From Microbacterium sp. BH-3-3-3 (GTDB taxonomy: Bacteria; Actinomycetota; Actinomycetes; Actinomycetales; Microbacteriaceae), in the NCBI RefSeq assembly GCF_001792815.1, contig NZ_CP017674.1, forward strand, positions 744,001 through 808,000: a stretch of DNA of 64,000 nt, written 5' to 3'. The notes under the pieces were generated by a model. It saw nothing but the letters and a program-made list of their open reading frames with translations, ran no database searches and had not been told where the DNA came from. Numbering within the stretch: the first letter of the stretch is position 1; the number at the start of each line of letters is the position of its first letter. Positions 8,759 through 17,584 of the stretch are shown one piece after another. The position numbers and the translations under genes were made by a program.

Positions 8759-8828
8759 GGTGAATCCCCTCGATGCCGGGCGACGGTACGGCGAACCCGT
8801 AACTGCACGCCCCCCGACGTACTTCGAG

Positions 8829-8834
8829 GCTAAA
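8829..8834 (-). promoter_or_regulatory. -10 element upstream of the AKR gene
   Basis: TAGCCT on the minus strand about 70 nt before the ATG at 8758, giving a leader that contains the GAGGGG ribosome site. No clear -35. Confidence 0.35.
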
Positions 8835-8932
8835 GCTTCGCCCGCGGTGGGCCGCCGATTCGCCCGCCCCGGCGATAAACATTGCGTAACGCTTGTGCAC
8901 CGATCACCCCATGCGTCACACCCGTCACACGA

Positions 8933-8969
8933 CGGATGCCCGCCCCGCGAGAAGCGGGACGGGCATCCG
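8933..8969 (-). terminator. pnp terminator
   Basis: Stem of 16 bp with one mismatch (CGGATGCCCG... / ...CGGGCATCCG) around a 5-nt loop, 15 nt past the pnp stop. Each arm carries the over-represented GGATGCC/GGCATCC heptamer. Confidence 0.7.
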
Positions 8970-8983
8970 ATCAGACGAGAGGA

Positions 8984-11281
8984 TCAGCCTTCGGCGGGAG
9001 CCTCGGGACCCTCGCTCGCGGCGGCCGAGCTCTGCGTGTCGGCCGGCTCGGTCGCGTCAGCGGCCTCGTCGACGACCGGCTCGAGCGACAGCTTGCCGCG
9101 GTCGTCGATCTTCGTGATGCGCACGAGGATCTTGCGACCGACCGACAGCACGTCTTCGACGTTCTCGACGCGCTTGCCACCGGCGAGCTTGCGGACCTCG
9201 CTGACGTGCAGCAGTCCGTCCTTGCCGGGCAGGAGCGAGACGAACGCACCGAAGGTCGCGATCTTGACGACCGTGCCCAGGAACTGCTCGCCGACCTCGG
9301 GGTTGGTCGGGTTGGCGATCGCGTTCACCTGCGCACGGGCAGCCTCGGCCGAGGGGCCGTCGGTCGCGCCGATGTACACGGTGCCGTCGTCTTCGATCGA
9401 GATCTGGGCGCCGGTCTCGTCCTGGATGGAGTTGATCGTCTTGCCCTTGGGTCCGATGAGCTCACCGATCTTGTCGACCGGGATCTGAACGCTGATGACG
9501 CGGGGCGCGGTGGGCGCCATCTCGTCGGGGGCGTCGATGGCCGAGTTCAGGACGTTGAGGATCGTCAGACGAGCCTCCTTCGCCTGGGTGAGGGCAGCGG
9601 CGAGCACCGACGACGGGATGCCGTCGAGCTTGGTGTCGAGCTGGATCGCCGTGATGAACTCCGACGTACCCGCGACCTTGAAGTCCATGTCGCCGAGGGC
9701 GTCTTCGGCGCCGAGGATGTCGGTCAGGGCGGCGTAGCGCGTCTGTCCGTCGACCTGGTCGGTGACCAGGCCCATGGCGATACCGGCGACGGGAGCGCGC
9801 AGCGGCACACCCGCGTTCAGCAGCGACAGGGTCGAGGCGCAGACGGAGCCCATCGAGGTGGAGCCGTTGGACCCGAGGGCCTCGGACACCTGACGGATCG
9901 CGTACGGGAACTCCTCGCGGCTGGGCAGCACGGGCACGAGCGCGCGCTCGGCCAGGAAGCCGTGCCCGATCTCGCGACGCTTGGGGCTGCCCACGCGACC
10001 GGTCTCACCGGTCGAGTACGGCGGGAAGTTGTAGTGGTGCAGGTAGCGCTTGCTCGTGATGGGCGACAGCGAGTCGATCTGCTGCTCCATCTTGAGCATG
10101 TTCAGCGTGGTGACGCCCAGGATCTGGGTCTCGCCGCGCTGGAAGATCGCCGAGCCGTGAACGCGCGGGATGACCTGCACCTCGGCGTCGAGCGGACGGA
10201 TGTCGGCCAGACCACGGCCGTCCATGCGGACGCCCTCGGCGAGGATGCGACCGCGGACGATCGTCTTGGTGACCGACTTGTACGCGGCGCTGAACTCGAG
10301 CGTCGCGACGGCGGGCAGCTCACCCGACTCGACGGCGGCGACGAGCTCGGCCTTGACCGAGGTCTTGATCTCGTCGTCGGCGTTCTGACGCTCCTGCTTG
10401 TCGGCGATCTGGTACACCGGCACGAGGCGGTCGTAGGCGCGACCGGCGACGAAGTCGTACGTCTGCTGGCTGTAGGCCGGGAAGACGGGGAACGACTGGA
10501 TCTCCTTGGCCGCCGTGCGGGCGACCTCGTTCTGCGCGTCGACCAGCTGGCGCAGGAACGGCTTGGCCGCTTCGAGGCCTTCGGCCACGACCTGCTCGTT
10601 GGGCTTGGTGGCGCCGCCCTTGATCATGTTCCAGCTGCCCTCGGTGGCCTCGGCCTCCACCATCATGATGGCGACGTCGCCGTCGTCGAGCACGCGGCCC
10701 GCGACGATGAGGTCGAAGACGGCCTCTTCGAGCTGCGTGACGGTCGGGAACGCGACCCACTGGTCGGCGTTCTCACCGTGGCCGGGGATGAGCGCGAGGC
10801 GCACACCGGCGATGGGACCCGAGAAGGGCAGACCCGAGATCTGGGTCGACAGCGACGCGGCGTTGATCGCGAGGGCGTCGTAGAACTCGCCGGGTGCGAT
10901 CGACAGCACGGTGACGACGATCTGGACCTCGTTGCGCAGGCCCTCGACGAACGAGGGGCGCAGCGGGCGGTCGATGAGGCGGCAGACGAGAATGGCCTCG
11001 GTCGAGGGGCGACCCTCGCGGCGGAAGAACGAGCCGGGGATCTTGCCGGCGGCGTACGAACGCTCTTCGACGTCGACGGTCAGCGGGAAGAAGTCGAAGC
11101 CTTCACGCGGGTGCTTGCCGGCGCTGGTGGCCGACAGGAGCATGGTCTCTTCGTCGAGGTAGGCGGCAACAGCGCCCTGGGCCTGCTGAGCGAGGCGTCC
11201 GGTCTCGAAGCGGATGGTGCGGGTGCCGAAACGGCCGTTGTCGAGAACGGCTTCAGCGGCGGTGATTTCTGGACCTTCCAA
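8984..11281 (-). CDS. pnp: Polyribonucleotide nucleotidyltransferase (PNPase / GpsI)
   Basis: 765 residues. Phosphorolytic 3'-5' exoribonuclease of RNA turnover; trimeric and cytoplasmic in the family. Two RNase PH domains (about 10-230 and 330-560; [26 protein letters not shown]), then a KH domain (about 600-655; [10 protein letters not shown]) and an S1 domain (about 665-735; [13 protein letters not shown]). Start is TTG 11281 behind AAGGAGG at 6 nt. The N-terminus [16 protein letters not shown] fits. rpsO, its usual neighbour, is 15 kb away here. A stable hairpin just upstream of the ribosome site could allow autoregulation as known for enteric pnp. Confidence 0.95.
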   Translation of the reverse strand: MEGPEITAAEAVLDNGRFGTRTIRFETGRLAQQAQGAVAAYLDEETMLLSATSAGKHPREGFDFFPLTVDVEERSYAAGKIPGSFFRREGRPSTEAILVCRLIDRPLRPSFVEGLRNEVQIVVTVLSIAPGEFYDALAINAASLSTQISGLPFSGPIAGVRLALIPGHGENADQWVAFPTVTQLEEAVFDLIVAGRVLDDGDVAIMMVEAEATEGSWNMIKGGATKPNEQVVAEGLEAAKPFLRQLVDAQNEVARTAAKEIQSFPVFPAYSQQTYDFVAGRAYDRLVPVYQIADKQERQNADDEIKTSVKAELVAAVESGELPAVATLEFSAAYKSVTKTIVRGRILAEGVRMDGRGLADIRPLDAEVQVIPRVHGSAIFQRGETQILGVTTLNMLKMEQQIDSLSPITSKRYLHHYNFPPYSTGETGRVGSPKRREIGHGFLAERALVPVLPSREEFPYAIRQVSEALGSNGSTSMGSVCASTLSLLNAGVPLRAPVAGIAMGLVTDQVDGQTRYAALTDILGAEDALGDMDFKVAGTSEFITAIQLDTKLDGIPSSVLAAALTQAKEARLTILNVLNSAIDAPDEMAPTAPRVISVQIPVDKIGELIGPKGKTINSIQDETGAQISIEDDGTVYIGATDGPSAEAARAQVNAIANPTNPEVGEQFLGTVVKIATFGAFVSLLPGKDGLLHVSEVRKLAGGKRVENVEDVLSVGRKILVRITKIDDRGKLSLEPVVDEAADATEPADTQSSAAASEGPEAPAEG

Positions 11282-11304
11282 GAGGTCCCTCCTTCTTTGT
11301 TTAG

Positions 11305-11331
11305 GCTCGCCGCCCCGTGTGGGCGACGAGC
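11305..11331 (-). promoter_or_regulatory. Hairpin in the pnp 5' leader
   Basis: GCTCGTCGCCC and GGGCGGCGAGC (minus-strand reading) form an 11-bp stem with one G-T pair and a 5-nt loop, ending about 10 nt before the AAGGAGG site. Enteric pnp is known to be autoregulated through a leader stem-loop; applying that here is inference. Confidence 0.45.
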
Positions 11332-11519
11332 TGCATGCGAAGGAGCAGGAACAGGCAGAAAGGGCGCGCCGACGTGTCGGCCCGGAAATCCCGGCGACTG
11401 GCCACCAGTAGACGACCACCCGGCAAACGACGGGGAGTCCACCACAGGGGACCAGCGTCTGCCGGCCTGCTCCGTGAGCTCATGTGTAATTGAGCGGATG
11501 CCAAGACGGCATCGTCCTC

Positions 11520-11525
11520 ACCCTA
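11520..11525 (-). promoter_or_regulatory. Possible pnp -10 element
   Basis: TAGGGT on the minus strand, giving a leader of roughly 230 nt. No clear -35. Confidence 0.3.
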
Positions 11526-11570
11526 CCAGCGCCGCGCGGAACGGGGTGGTCACCGCACGGCTTCGTGCTT

Positions 11571-11585
11571 TAGCGTGACCTCATG
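11571..11585 (+). promoter_or_regulatory. -10 element for leaderless SLT-like gene
   Basis: TAGCGT at 11571-11576 ends 6 nt before ATG 11583. Confidence 0.55.
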
Positions 11586-12914
11586 GGCATCATCCGTCGC
11601 AGCAGTCACACGCTCCTCGTGTGCGTGCTCCTCGGCGCGGCGATGGCCCCTCTGTCGGCCGCCGCCGCCTCACCCGCCTCCGCGACGAGGGCCGTGACCG
11701 CCGCCGTCGATGAGGCGGCCGTCGCCCAGGTGAAGCAGGCGCTGGATGCCGCGGAGCAGTCCGCCGCGTCGGCGTCGCGTCGCGCGCTCGACACCTCGGC
11801 GACCGCCGAGCGCACCCGACTGCTCGCGGAGTCCACCGCCGCCCGCGCCGAGACGCTGACGGCGCAGAGCACCGCCGCCGACGCGCACCTCTCGTCCACC
11901 CGCACCCGGGCGGGCGCCAGCGCCTCGCGCCTCTACCGCACCACCGGGAGCGGCCCCCTCGTGGCGCAGCTGCTGACGGGCGCCGATCCCGACTCCGTGC
12001 TGTCGCGTCTGGGCATCCTGGATCGGATGGCCACCGTCGCGGCGCGCACGGCCGGCCAGGCCCGCAGCGCGGCCGACGTCGCCACGTCTCTGCGCACCCA
12101 GGCGGAGCAGGCCCGCGCCGAGGCCGCACGCCTGGCGGGCGAGGCGCAGACGACGGCGGCGGCCGCCGCCGCCGAGGCCACGACCGAGACGGCGACCGTC
12201 GCCGCCGCCCAGGCTCAGCTGAACGACCTGTACGCGCAGCTGGCCGAGTTGCGGCGCACGACCGCCGAGCAGGAGCGCGCGGCGCGCGAGCGCGAGAAGG
12301 CCGAACGCGACGCCGCCGAGCCCGGCGGGTCGACCGGCGGCGGTCCAGGCTCCGGGGGCGAGGGCGGTGGGTCCGGCGGCGGCTCGGGCTCCGGCGGCGG
12401 CGACTCGGGCGGCGGGTCCACTCCCGGCGGCGGGTCCGGCGACGGCGGCGGCTCCGGGGGCGGGTCGAATCCCGGCGGCGGGAACGGCGGCGGCTCCGGC
12501 AGCGGCGGCGGGGACTCAGGCGGCGGCGGGAACTCCGACGGCGGCAGTGGCGGAAACGGCGGCGGCGGCTCGGGCGGCGGCTCGACGGCCCCCGCCGGCC
12601 CGGTGATGAGCCCGAGCGAGGCGCGCACCCACGCGCGCGGAGCGATCAGCGGCTACGGCTGGGGCGACGACCAGTTCTCGTGCCTCGTGTCGCTGTGGAA
12701 CCGCGAGTCGGGCTGGCGGGCCGACGCGCTGAACCCCGGGAGCGGCGCCTACGGCATCCCCCAGGCCCTTCCCGGCGAGAAGATGGCCTCGGCGGGTCTC
12801 GACTGGCGCTCGAACGCGGCGACGCAGATCTCGTGGGGCCTGCGCTACATCGCCGACCGCTACGGCAGCCCCTGCGGCGCATGGGCGCACTCGGAACGCA
12901 CCGGCTGGTACTGA
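11583..12914 (+). CDS. Secreted coiled-coil protein with C-terminal lysozyme/SLT-like domain
   Basis: 443 residues in three parts. A signal peptide (about 1-33) leads into an Ala-rich coiled coil (to about 245) resembling the helical region that precedes NlpC/P60 domains. A Gly/Ser/Pro linker of about 90 residues follows. The C-terminal domain (about 340-443) contains LWNRESGW with the likely catalytic E375, then GAYGIPQALPGEK and WGLRYIADRYG, the pattern of transglycosylase-like domains in actinobacterial aggregation-promoting/resuscitation proteins. A cell-wall cleavage role outside the membrane is inferred. Two cysteines in the C-terminal domain may pair. Confidence 0.75.
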   Translation: MGIIRRSSHTLLVCVLLGAAMAPLSAAAASPASATRAVTAAVDEAAVAQVKQALDAAEQSAASASRRALDTSATAERTRLLAESTAARAETLTAQSTAADAHLSSTRTRAGASASRLYRTTGSGPLVAQLLTGADPDSVLSRLGILDRMATVAARTAGQARSAADVATSLRTQAEQARAEAARLAGEAQTTAAAAAAEATTETATVAAAQAQLNDLYAQLAELRRTTAEQERAAREREKAERDAAEPGGSTGGGPGSGGEGGGSGGGSGSGGGDSGGGSTPGGGSGDGGGSGGGSNPGGGNGGGSGSGGGDSGGGGNSDGGSGGNGGGGSGGGSTAPAGPVMSPSEARTHARGAISGYGWGDDQFSCLVSLWNRESGWRADALNPGSGAYGIPQALPGEKMASAGLDWRSNAATQISWGLRYIADRYGSPCGAWAHSERTGWY

Positions 12915-13023
12915 CGCGGCCCCGCCGCCCGCTAGCTCACGAGACCACCCGTCCTTCGCGAACGCACGGGCCGTGGCGTGTGCTCTCGACGACACCACCA
13001 CGACGTCCGCGACAAGGCCCTCG

Positions 13024-14988
13024 TCAGACGGCGCGGGTACGCTCGCGATCGCCGCGGGTGGGCAGCTCGACGTAGCCCGCGTGCTTCGCCCGGATGCCGT
13101 CGCCCGCGGTGCGTCCGCGGACGCGGCGCCACACCCACGGCAGGGCGTCGCGCGTGAGCCAGGCGCCGTGCGGGGCGTCATCGTCGGCGTGCAGCGCCTC
13201 GTCGAGTCCGAGCAGCGCCGACGCGTCGGGCACCCCCAGGGCCTCGGCCGCGCGATAGGCCACGAGGCGATGCCCGGCCGAACGCAGGTGCACCAGATCG
13301 TCGGCCCAGTGCGGCAGCTCGCCGAGGTCGGCGACGGCCTCGAGGTCGAGCAGGATCGCACCCTGCTCCTGCGCGATGCGCCGCAGTTCGACGTTGTACG
13401 TCGCGAAGCGTCGCGCGAAGATGCGGGCCGCCGCGCGTCGGGGCAGGAAGGTCGTCACCAGGAGCACGTCGGCGCCCGTCCGGCGGATCGCGCGCACGGC
13501 GGACTCGACCTCGGCGACGATGGCCGGGATGACGGGCGCCGGTCCCACGAGGTCGTTGGCGCCGATGAGGATCGACACGAGGTCGGGCTCGAGGGCGAGC
13601 GCCGCGGGGACCTGCTCGTCGATCAGGTGACGCACCCGACGGCTGCGCACGGCCAGGTTGGCGTAGCGGAAAGGGCCCGCGTCGCTGGTGTGCGCCAGCA
13701 GCTCGGCCAGACGATCCGCCCACCCGCGGTACTGCCCCGCCGGCATGCGCGACGCGTCGCACAGGCCCTCGGTCAACGAGTCGCCGAGCGCGACGAAGCG
13801 CGTCCACCGCCCCCGGGTGCGGGATGCCGACAGGGCGGCCGGTCGCGTTCCCCCGCGCAGCAGCATGCTGTCGTCGACGGCGCGGAGGGCGACGGCATCC
13901 TGGTAGTGCCCGACCAGGTCGCGGGTGAGGGCCTGCCAGGTGCGCCCCTGCACCGCCTCGCGCGCGGCGCGGGCGAACGCGCGGCGCTTCGACTCGTCGC
14001 CGACGAGATCGGCGACGCGGGCGCGCAGGTCGTCGAGGTCGCCGGGACGGTACAGCCAGCCGTCGACGCTGGAGCGCACCAGGTCGAGCGGCCCGCCCAC
14101 GCCGGTCGCCACCACGGGAACACCGCTGGCGAGGGCCTCCTGGATGGTCTGGCCGAACGTCTCGCTCTCACCCGGGTGCACGAACACGTCGAAGCCGGCC
14201 ATGGCCTGCGCCAACGCCGCACCCGACAGGTGCCCGGTGAAGACGGCATCCGGAATCGCCCCCTCGAGCGCGGGCCGCGAGGGGCCGTCGCCGACGATCA
14301 CCAGGCGCGTGCCGGGTACGTCGGCGAGCGCGCGCAGGTCGTCGACCTGCTTCTCGGGGGCGAGGCGCCCGACGTACCCCACGATGCGTTCACCGTTCGG
14401 GGCCACCTCGGCCCGCCACGCGTCGTCGCGGTGCTCGGGCGCGAAGCGGACCGCATCCACTCCCCGACCCCAGCGGCGGATGCGGTCGACGCCCAGACCC
14501 TCGAGCTGGCGCGTCGACGCCGACGACGGCGCGAGGGTGAGCGTGGCGCGGCGGTGCAGGCGGGCGACGTGCCCCGCGACGAGCGCCGTGGCGTGGGGCA
14601 GGCCGTACTTCTGCGAGTAGGCGACGACGTCGGTCTGGTAGACCGCGACCGAGGGGATCCTCAGCGCGTCGGCGGCGGCGAGCCCCTGCCAGCCGAGCAC
14701 GAACGGGGATGCCAGGTGCACCACGTCGGGATCGAAGTCACGCAGGAGGGCCCCGAGGCGGGCCGCCCGGGCGAACACCACGCGCACCTCGGGGTACGAC
14801 GGCAGCGGCACCGAGCGCAGCAGCTCGGTGCGGGCGCCGTGCAGATCGGCGGTGACATCGCCCGACTTCGGAGCGATGACCAGGGTCTCGTGCCCCGCTT
14901 CGGCCAGATGGCGCAGCACATGCAGAACGGAACCGGTGACCCCGTTCATGTGGGGAAGGAAGGATTCGGCCAGCAGCGCGACTCTCAC
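13024..14988 (-). CDS. GT4 glycosyltransferase fused to an SGNH/GDSL hydrolase
   Basis: 654 residues in one uninterrupted frame. Residues 1 to about 385 are a GT-B family 4 transferase similar to GDP-mannose-dependent mannosyltransferases of the MgtA/PimB type (VALLAESFLPHMNGVT, GVDAVRFAPEH, HPGESETFGQTIQEALASG). A linker leads to an SGNH hydrolase (about 410-654) with the nucleophile block FVALGDSLTEG, IGANDL and the terminal catalytic DDLVHLRSAGH. The fusion suggests one polypeptide that glycosylates and deacylates (or acylates) a glycolipid or envelope glycan, which is inference. GTG 14988 starts at the first beta strand; the frame is open to GTG 15054. Confidence 0.8.
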   Translation of the reverse strand: MRVALLAESFLPHMNGVTGSVLHVLRHLAEAGHETLVIAPKSGDVTADLHGARTELLRSVPLPSYPEVRVVFARAARLGALLRDFDPDVVHLASPFVLGWQGLAAADALRIPSVAVYQTDVVAYSQKYGLPHATALVAGHVARLHRRATLTLAPSSASTRQLEGLGVDRIRRWGRGVDAVRFAPEHRDDAWRAEVAPNGERIVGYVGRLAPEKQVDDLRALADVPGTRLVIVGDGPSRPALEGAIPDAVFTGHLSGAALAQAMAGFDVFVHPGESETFGQTIQEALASGVPVVATGVGGPLDLVRSSVDGWLYRPGDLDDLRARVADLVGDESKRRAFARAAREAVQGRTWQALTRDLVGHYQDAVALRAVDDSMLLRGGTRPAALSASRTRGRWTRFVALGDSLTEGLCDASRMPAGQYRGWADRLAELLAHTSDAGPFRYANLAVRSRRVRHLIDEQVPAALALEPDLVSILIGANDLVGPAPVIPAIVAEVESAVRAIRRTGADVLLVTTFLPRRAAARIFARRFATYNVELRRIAQEQGAILLDLEAVADLGELPHWADDLVHLRSAGHRLVAYRAAEALGVPDASALLGLDEALHADDDAPHGAWLTRDALPWVWRRVRGRTAGDGIRAKHAGYVELPTRGDRERTRAV

Positions 14989-15121
14989 GCCTCCAGGGTG
15001 GGACCTCGGGCGGGCCGGTGGGGGCCGGATCGGGGCCAGGTTCGCGATGTTCACCCGATGCTCCGCTGGGCGTCACCGCCGCGTGGGCGGGGCGTCTCGA
15101 TCGGCGGCGGAGAGTGACGGA

Positions 15122-15733
15122 ATGGACGGTGTCGACGGGTGGCTGCAGGCGATCGCCGCGAGCCCGTGGGCCCTGCTCGGCATGGCGGTCCTCGTGTTCG
15201 CCGACGCCTTCCTCGTCGTCATCCCGGGCGAGGCGGCCGTCACCGCCTTCGGGGCACTGGCGGTGTCGCACGGCACGCCGCCGCTCGTCGGGGTCGTGCT
15301 CGTCGCCGCAGCCGCGGCCTTCGCCGGCGACGCCTGCTGCTACCTGGTCGGTCGCACGGTCGGCGTCGAGCGCTGGGCGTGGATGCGCCGCCCCCGCGTG
15401 CGCGCCGCCCTCGCCTGGGCGCGGGCGCGCCTGGAACGCAACGCCGCCGTGGTGCTGTTCACCGCGCGGTTCGTGCCCTTCGCGCGCCTCGCGGTCAACC
15501 TGGCCGCGGGCGCCGCGCGGGTGGCTCCGGCGCGCTACCTCGGGGTGGCGGCGGTCGCGGCGCTCGCCTGGGCGGCGTACCAGGCCGTGATCGGCGCGAT
15601 CGTGGCCGCGGTGGTGCCGGGCGGGCCGGTCGTCGCGGTGGTCGTGTCGATCGTCGTGGCGGTGGGGATCGGCGTGGGGATCGATCTCGTGCTGGCGCGT
15701 CGTGCGAAGCGCAGGGTGGCGTCGCGGGGCTGA
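15122..15733 (+). CDS. DedA family membrane protein
   Basis: 203 residues, about five hydrophobic segments. The block VIPGEAAVTAFGALA (about 34-48), YLVGRTVG, and FTARFVPFARLAVNLAAGAARV (about 115-137) are DedA/SNARE-associated family signatures, including the arginines thought to matter for transport. Some DedA proteins act in undecaprenyl-phosphate or phospholipid flipping; the specific role here is not known. Divergent from the glycosyltransferase-hydrolase gene, so both could serve envelope assembly. Confidence 0.8.
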   Translation: MDGVDGWLQAIAASPWALLGMAVLVFADAFLVVIPGEAAVTAFGALAVSHGTPPLVGVVLVAAAAAFAGDACCYLVGRTVGVERWAWMRRPRVRAALAWARARLERNAAVVLFTARFVPFARLAVNLAAGAARVAPARYLGVAAVAALAWAAYQAVIGAIVAAVVPGGPVVAVVVSIVVAVGIGVGIDLVLARRAKRRVASRG

Positions 15734-15847
15734 TCGTCGGCGGCGGATGCCGGACCCCGGGCGCGACGCCGACGCGGGCCGGGTCTTCACACGATGTTCT
15801 CCGCGCGCGTCTGTCGCGATGTCGGAGGCCCCGGGCAGCATGGGGGC

Positions 15848-16630
15848 ATGAGCGACGGCTACGACCCGGACTTCCTCGGCATCCCCCTGCCCCTCCCCTC
15901 CCCCACCGCGCCGGTCACCCGGCTCGACTACCCGCGGTTCTCGGTGCTCCTCGACGAGGAGCGGCGGTTCGCCGCCGTCACCGGGGTGGTCATCGACGGG
16001 GCGACGCTGCGCGAGCAGCCGCGCACGGGCGAGTGGCGGCTCGATCCGCGCGTCTCCGCCGACGCGCAGGCGGGACCCGAGGTCTACAGCCGCAACGACC
16101 TCGACCGCGGCCATCTCGTGCGGCGGCGCGATCCGGGCTGGGGCTCGGCGTCCGAGGCTCGAGCTGCCACCGAGGCGACGTTCTTCTACACGAACGCCGC
16201 TCCCCAGGCTGCGGGTTTCAACCAGTCGAAAGAGCTCTGGCTGGGCCTCGAAGACCACGTGCTCGCCTACGCCGAGACGACCGACCGGCGTCTCGCGGTG
16301 TTCACCGCCCCGGTGCGGGGCGCCGACGACCCGCCGTATCGCGGCATCCGCGTGCCCCTGCGGTTCTGGAAGATCGCCGCCTGGCGCGACGGCGACGCCC
16401 TGGCGGCGGCGGGCTTCGTGCTCGATCAGAGCGCGCTCGTCGACACGCGGCAGGCTCTGACGGTGGCACCGCTCGGGGCGTTCCGCACGTTCCAGGTGCC
16501 CATCGCCGACATCGCGGCCGAGGCGGGTGTCGACGTGGGGCCGCTGCAGGCCGCCGACACGTTCGTGCGGCGGGGGCTGCGCCCGGTCGCGGCGCGCGAA
16601 CTGCGCAGCGCCGACGACATCGTGCTGTGA
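15848..16630 (+). CDS. DNA/RNA non-specific endonuclease (NUC1 / Serratia-type fold)
   Basis: 260 residues. The catalytic D86-R-G-H89 motif, YTNAAPQAAGFNQ (N125 at the expected metal-ligand position) and WLGLED match the beta-beta-alpha-Me nuclease family that cuts single- and double-stranded nucleic acid with Mg. I do not see a signal peptide, although many relatives are secreted; it may be exported by another route or act inside. ATG 15848 was chosen because family homology begins soon after it. No immunity-like gene is adjacent. Confidence 0.8.
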   Translation: MSDGYDPDFLGIPLPLPSPTAPVTRLDYPRFSVLLDEERRFAAVTGVVIDGATLREQPRTGEWRLDPRVSADAQAGPEVYSRNDLDRGHLVRRRDPGWGSASEARAATEATFFYTNAAPQAAGFNQSKELWLGLEDHVLAYAETTDRRLAVFTAPVRGADDPPYRGIRVPLRFWKIAAWRDGDALAAAGFVLDQSALVDTRQALTVAPLGAFRTFQVPIADIAAEAGVDVGPLQAADTFVRRGLRPVAARELRSADDIVL

Positions 16631-16734
16631 GGCGAGCGCGCCGACGCCTCGCTACCCCGCGCAGCACGGCGGCTCGCCCGTCGACGCCTCCGCGAGCGAC
16701 GACCCCGCGACGTCGGGGCCGCCGACCCGGCGCG

Positions 16735-17337
16735 TCAACCCACCCGCACCGCGTGCAGAAGGGTGTCGATCGCCGCGGAGGCGTGCCCGCCCCGCAGCTC
16801 GGCATCGGCGCTCGTGCGCGTGATGCGCTCGCAGCGCTCGATGCGGAACCTCTCGTCGAGGGCGCTGCGCAGCAGTTTGGGCGTGTACAGGATCGCGGGG
16901 TCGGTCGGTCCGTGACCACCGGCGGCGATGTTGTCGACATCGTGACCGATCACGACGAGCGACCCCCCGGGTGCGACCCACTCCGCGATCCGCGCGACGG
17001 CGGCGGCGCTGTCGGGCAGGTGCAGGTAGCACGACACGACGAGGTCGACGGGAGTCGCGGGCTCCCACTCGTGCACGTCTGCACGTGTCCAGGTGACCGC
17101 GTCACCCCCGGGCCGCGCCGCGGCGAGCGCGAGACCGGCGCCCGAGAAGTCGACTCCCGTGCAGCTCCAGCCGCGCCCGGCGAGCCACAGCGCCGTGCGC
17201 CCGTCGCCGGTCGCGACGTCGATGGCGGTTCCCGGCGGCAGCGTCGCCGCGATCTCGCGCACGGCGGCGGGCGGCTGGGTGGCCCACACTCCTCCGGCCG
17301 AGGCGCGGTATCGCTCGTCCCACTGCGCGGCATCCAT
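16735..17337 (-). CDS. Class I SAM-dependent methyltransferase
   Basis: 200 residues. SAM-binding motif I is IDVATGDGRTALWLAGRG, followed by VDFS (acidic residue at the end of beta2) and the PGGSLVVIG post-motif. Resembles the small tellurite-resistance/thiopurine-type methyltransferases, but substrate cannot be assigned. ATG 17337 is preceded by AAGGAG at good distance; a TAGGGT hexamer at 17366-17361 gives a short leader. Confidence 0.8.
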   Translation of the reverse strand: MDAAQWDERYRASAGGVWATQPPAAVREIAATLPPGTAIDVATGDGRTALWLAGRGWSCTGVDFSGAGLALAAARPGGDAVTWTRADVHEWEPATPVDLVVSCYLHLPDSAAAVARIAEWVAPGGSLVVIGHDVDNIAAGGHGPTDPAILYTPKLLRSALDERFRIERCERITRTSADAELRGGHASAAIDTLLHAVRVG

Positions 17338-17360
17338 CGCGGCTCCTTCTGCTCGCCCCC

Positions 17361-17366
17361 ACCCTA
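17361..17366 (-). promoter_or_regulatory. -10 element of the methyltransferase gene
   Basis: TAGGGT on the minus strand, about 24 nt before the ATG, leaving room for the AAGGAG ribosome site. Confidence 0.45.
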
Positions 17367-17446
17367 GGGCGGGTTCGCTCCGGGCCGGGTGCACGGGCTC
17401 AGCGATGCGGTTCCTCGAACGCGCGCGCGGCCGCCCACTCCGACGC

Positions 17447-17524
17447 CACAACCTCAGCGATGTGCACAACCTCAGCCCGAACGGGCCCCTCCCGGCTGAG
17501 GTCGTGCTCATGACCGAGGTTGTG
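17447..17524. repeat. Large intergenic palindrome, CACAACCTCAG family
   Basis: CACAACCTCAG occurs at 17447 and again at 17465 (offset 18). The mirrored right half has CTGAGGTCGTG and CGAGGTTGTG, ending at 17506 and 17524. All four sit symmetrically around one axis, with a 16-nt loop (17478-17493). It lies between two minus-strand genes. See the class-level finding. Confidence 0.8.
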
Positions 17525-17584
17525 CCCGGCCCGGCACACGACGACGCCCCGCCGCCCGCGAGGGCGACGGGGCGTCATGCGGGG

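Larger units (their letters stand above)
11282..11582. other. Gene-free gap between pnp and the SLT-like gene (divergent)
   Basis: 301 nt holding the pnp leader on the minus strand and the start region of the secreted protein on the plus strand. Contents seen: a pnp ribosome site, the hairpin at 11305-11331, a possible minus-strand -10 (TAGGGT, 11525-11520), and TAGCGT at 11571-11576 for the plus gene. I see no small gene. Confidence 0.6.

Noticed and set aside
8759..8932. Possible small ORF between AKR gene and pnp terminator
   Set aside because: Short frame without ribosome site or conserved pattern; the region reads as the AKR leader and promoter.
12943..12998. Partial inverted repeat after the SLT-like gene (CCACCCGT / ACGGGCCGTGG)
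   Set aside because: Arms need a 2-nt bulge and the outer part pairs poorly; too weak to place with the palindrome class or to call a terminator.
13765..13900. Possible separate start for the SGNH hydrolase
   Set aside because: An in-frame methionine exists near the linker, but no stop codon separates the two domains and no ribosome site is evident, so a fused protein is simpler.
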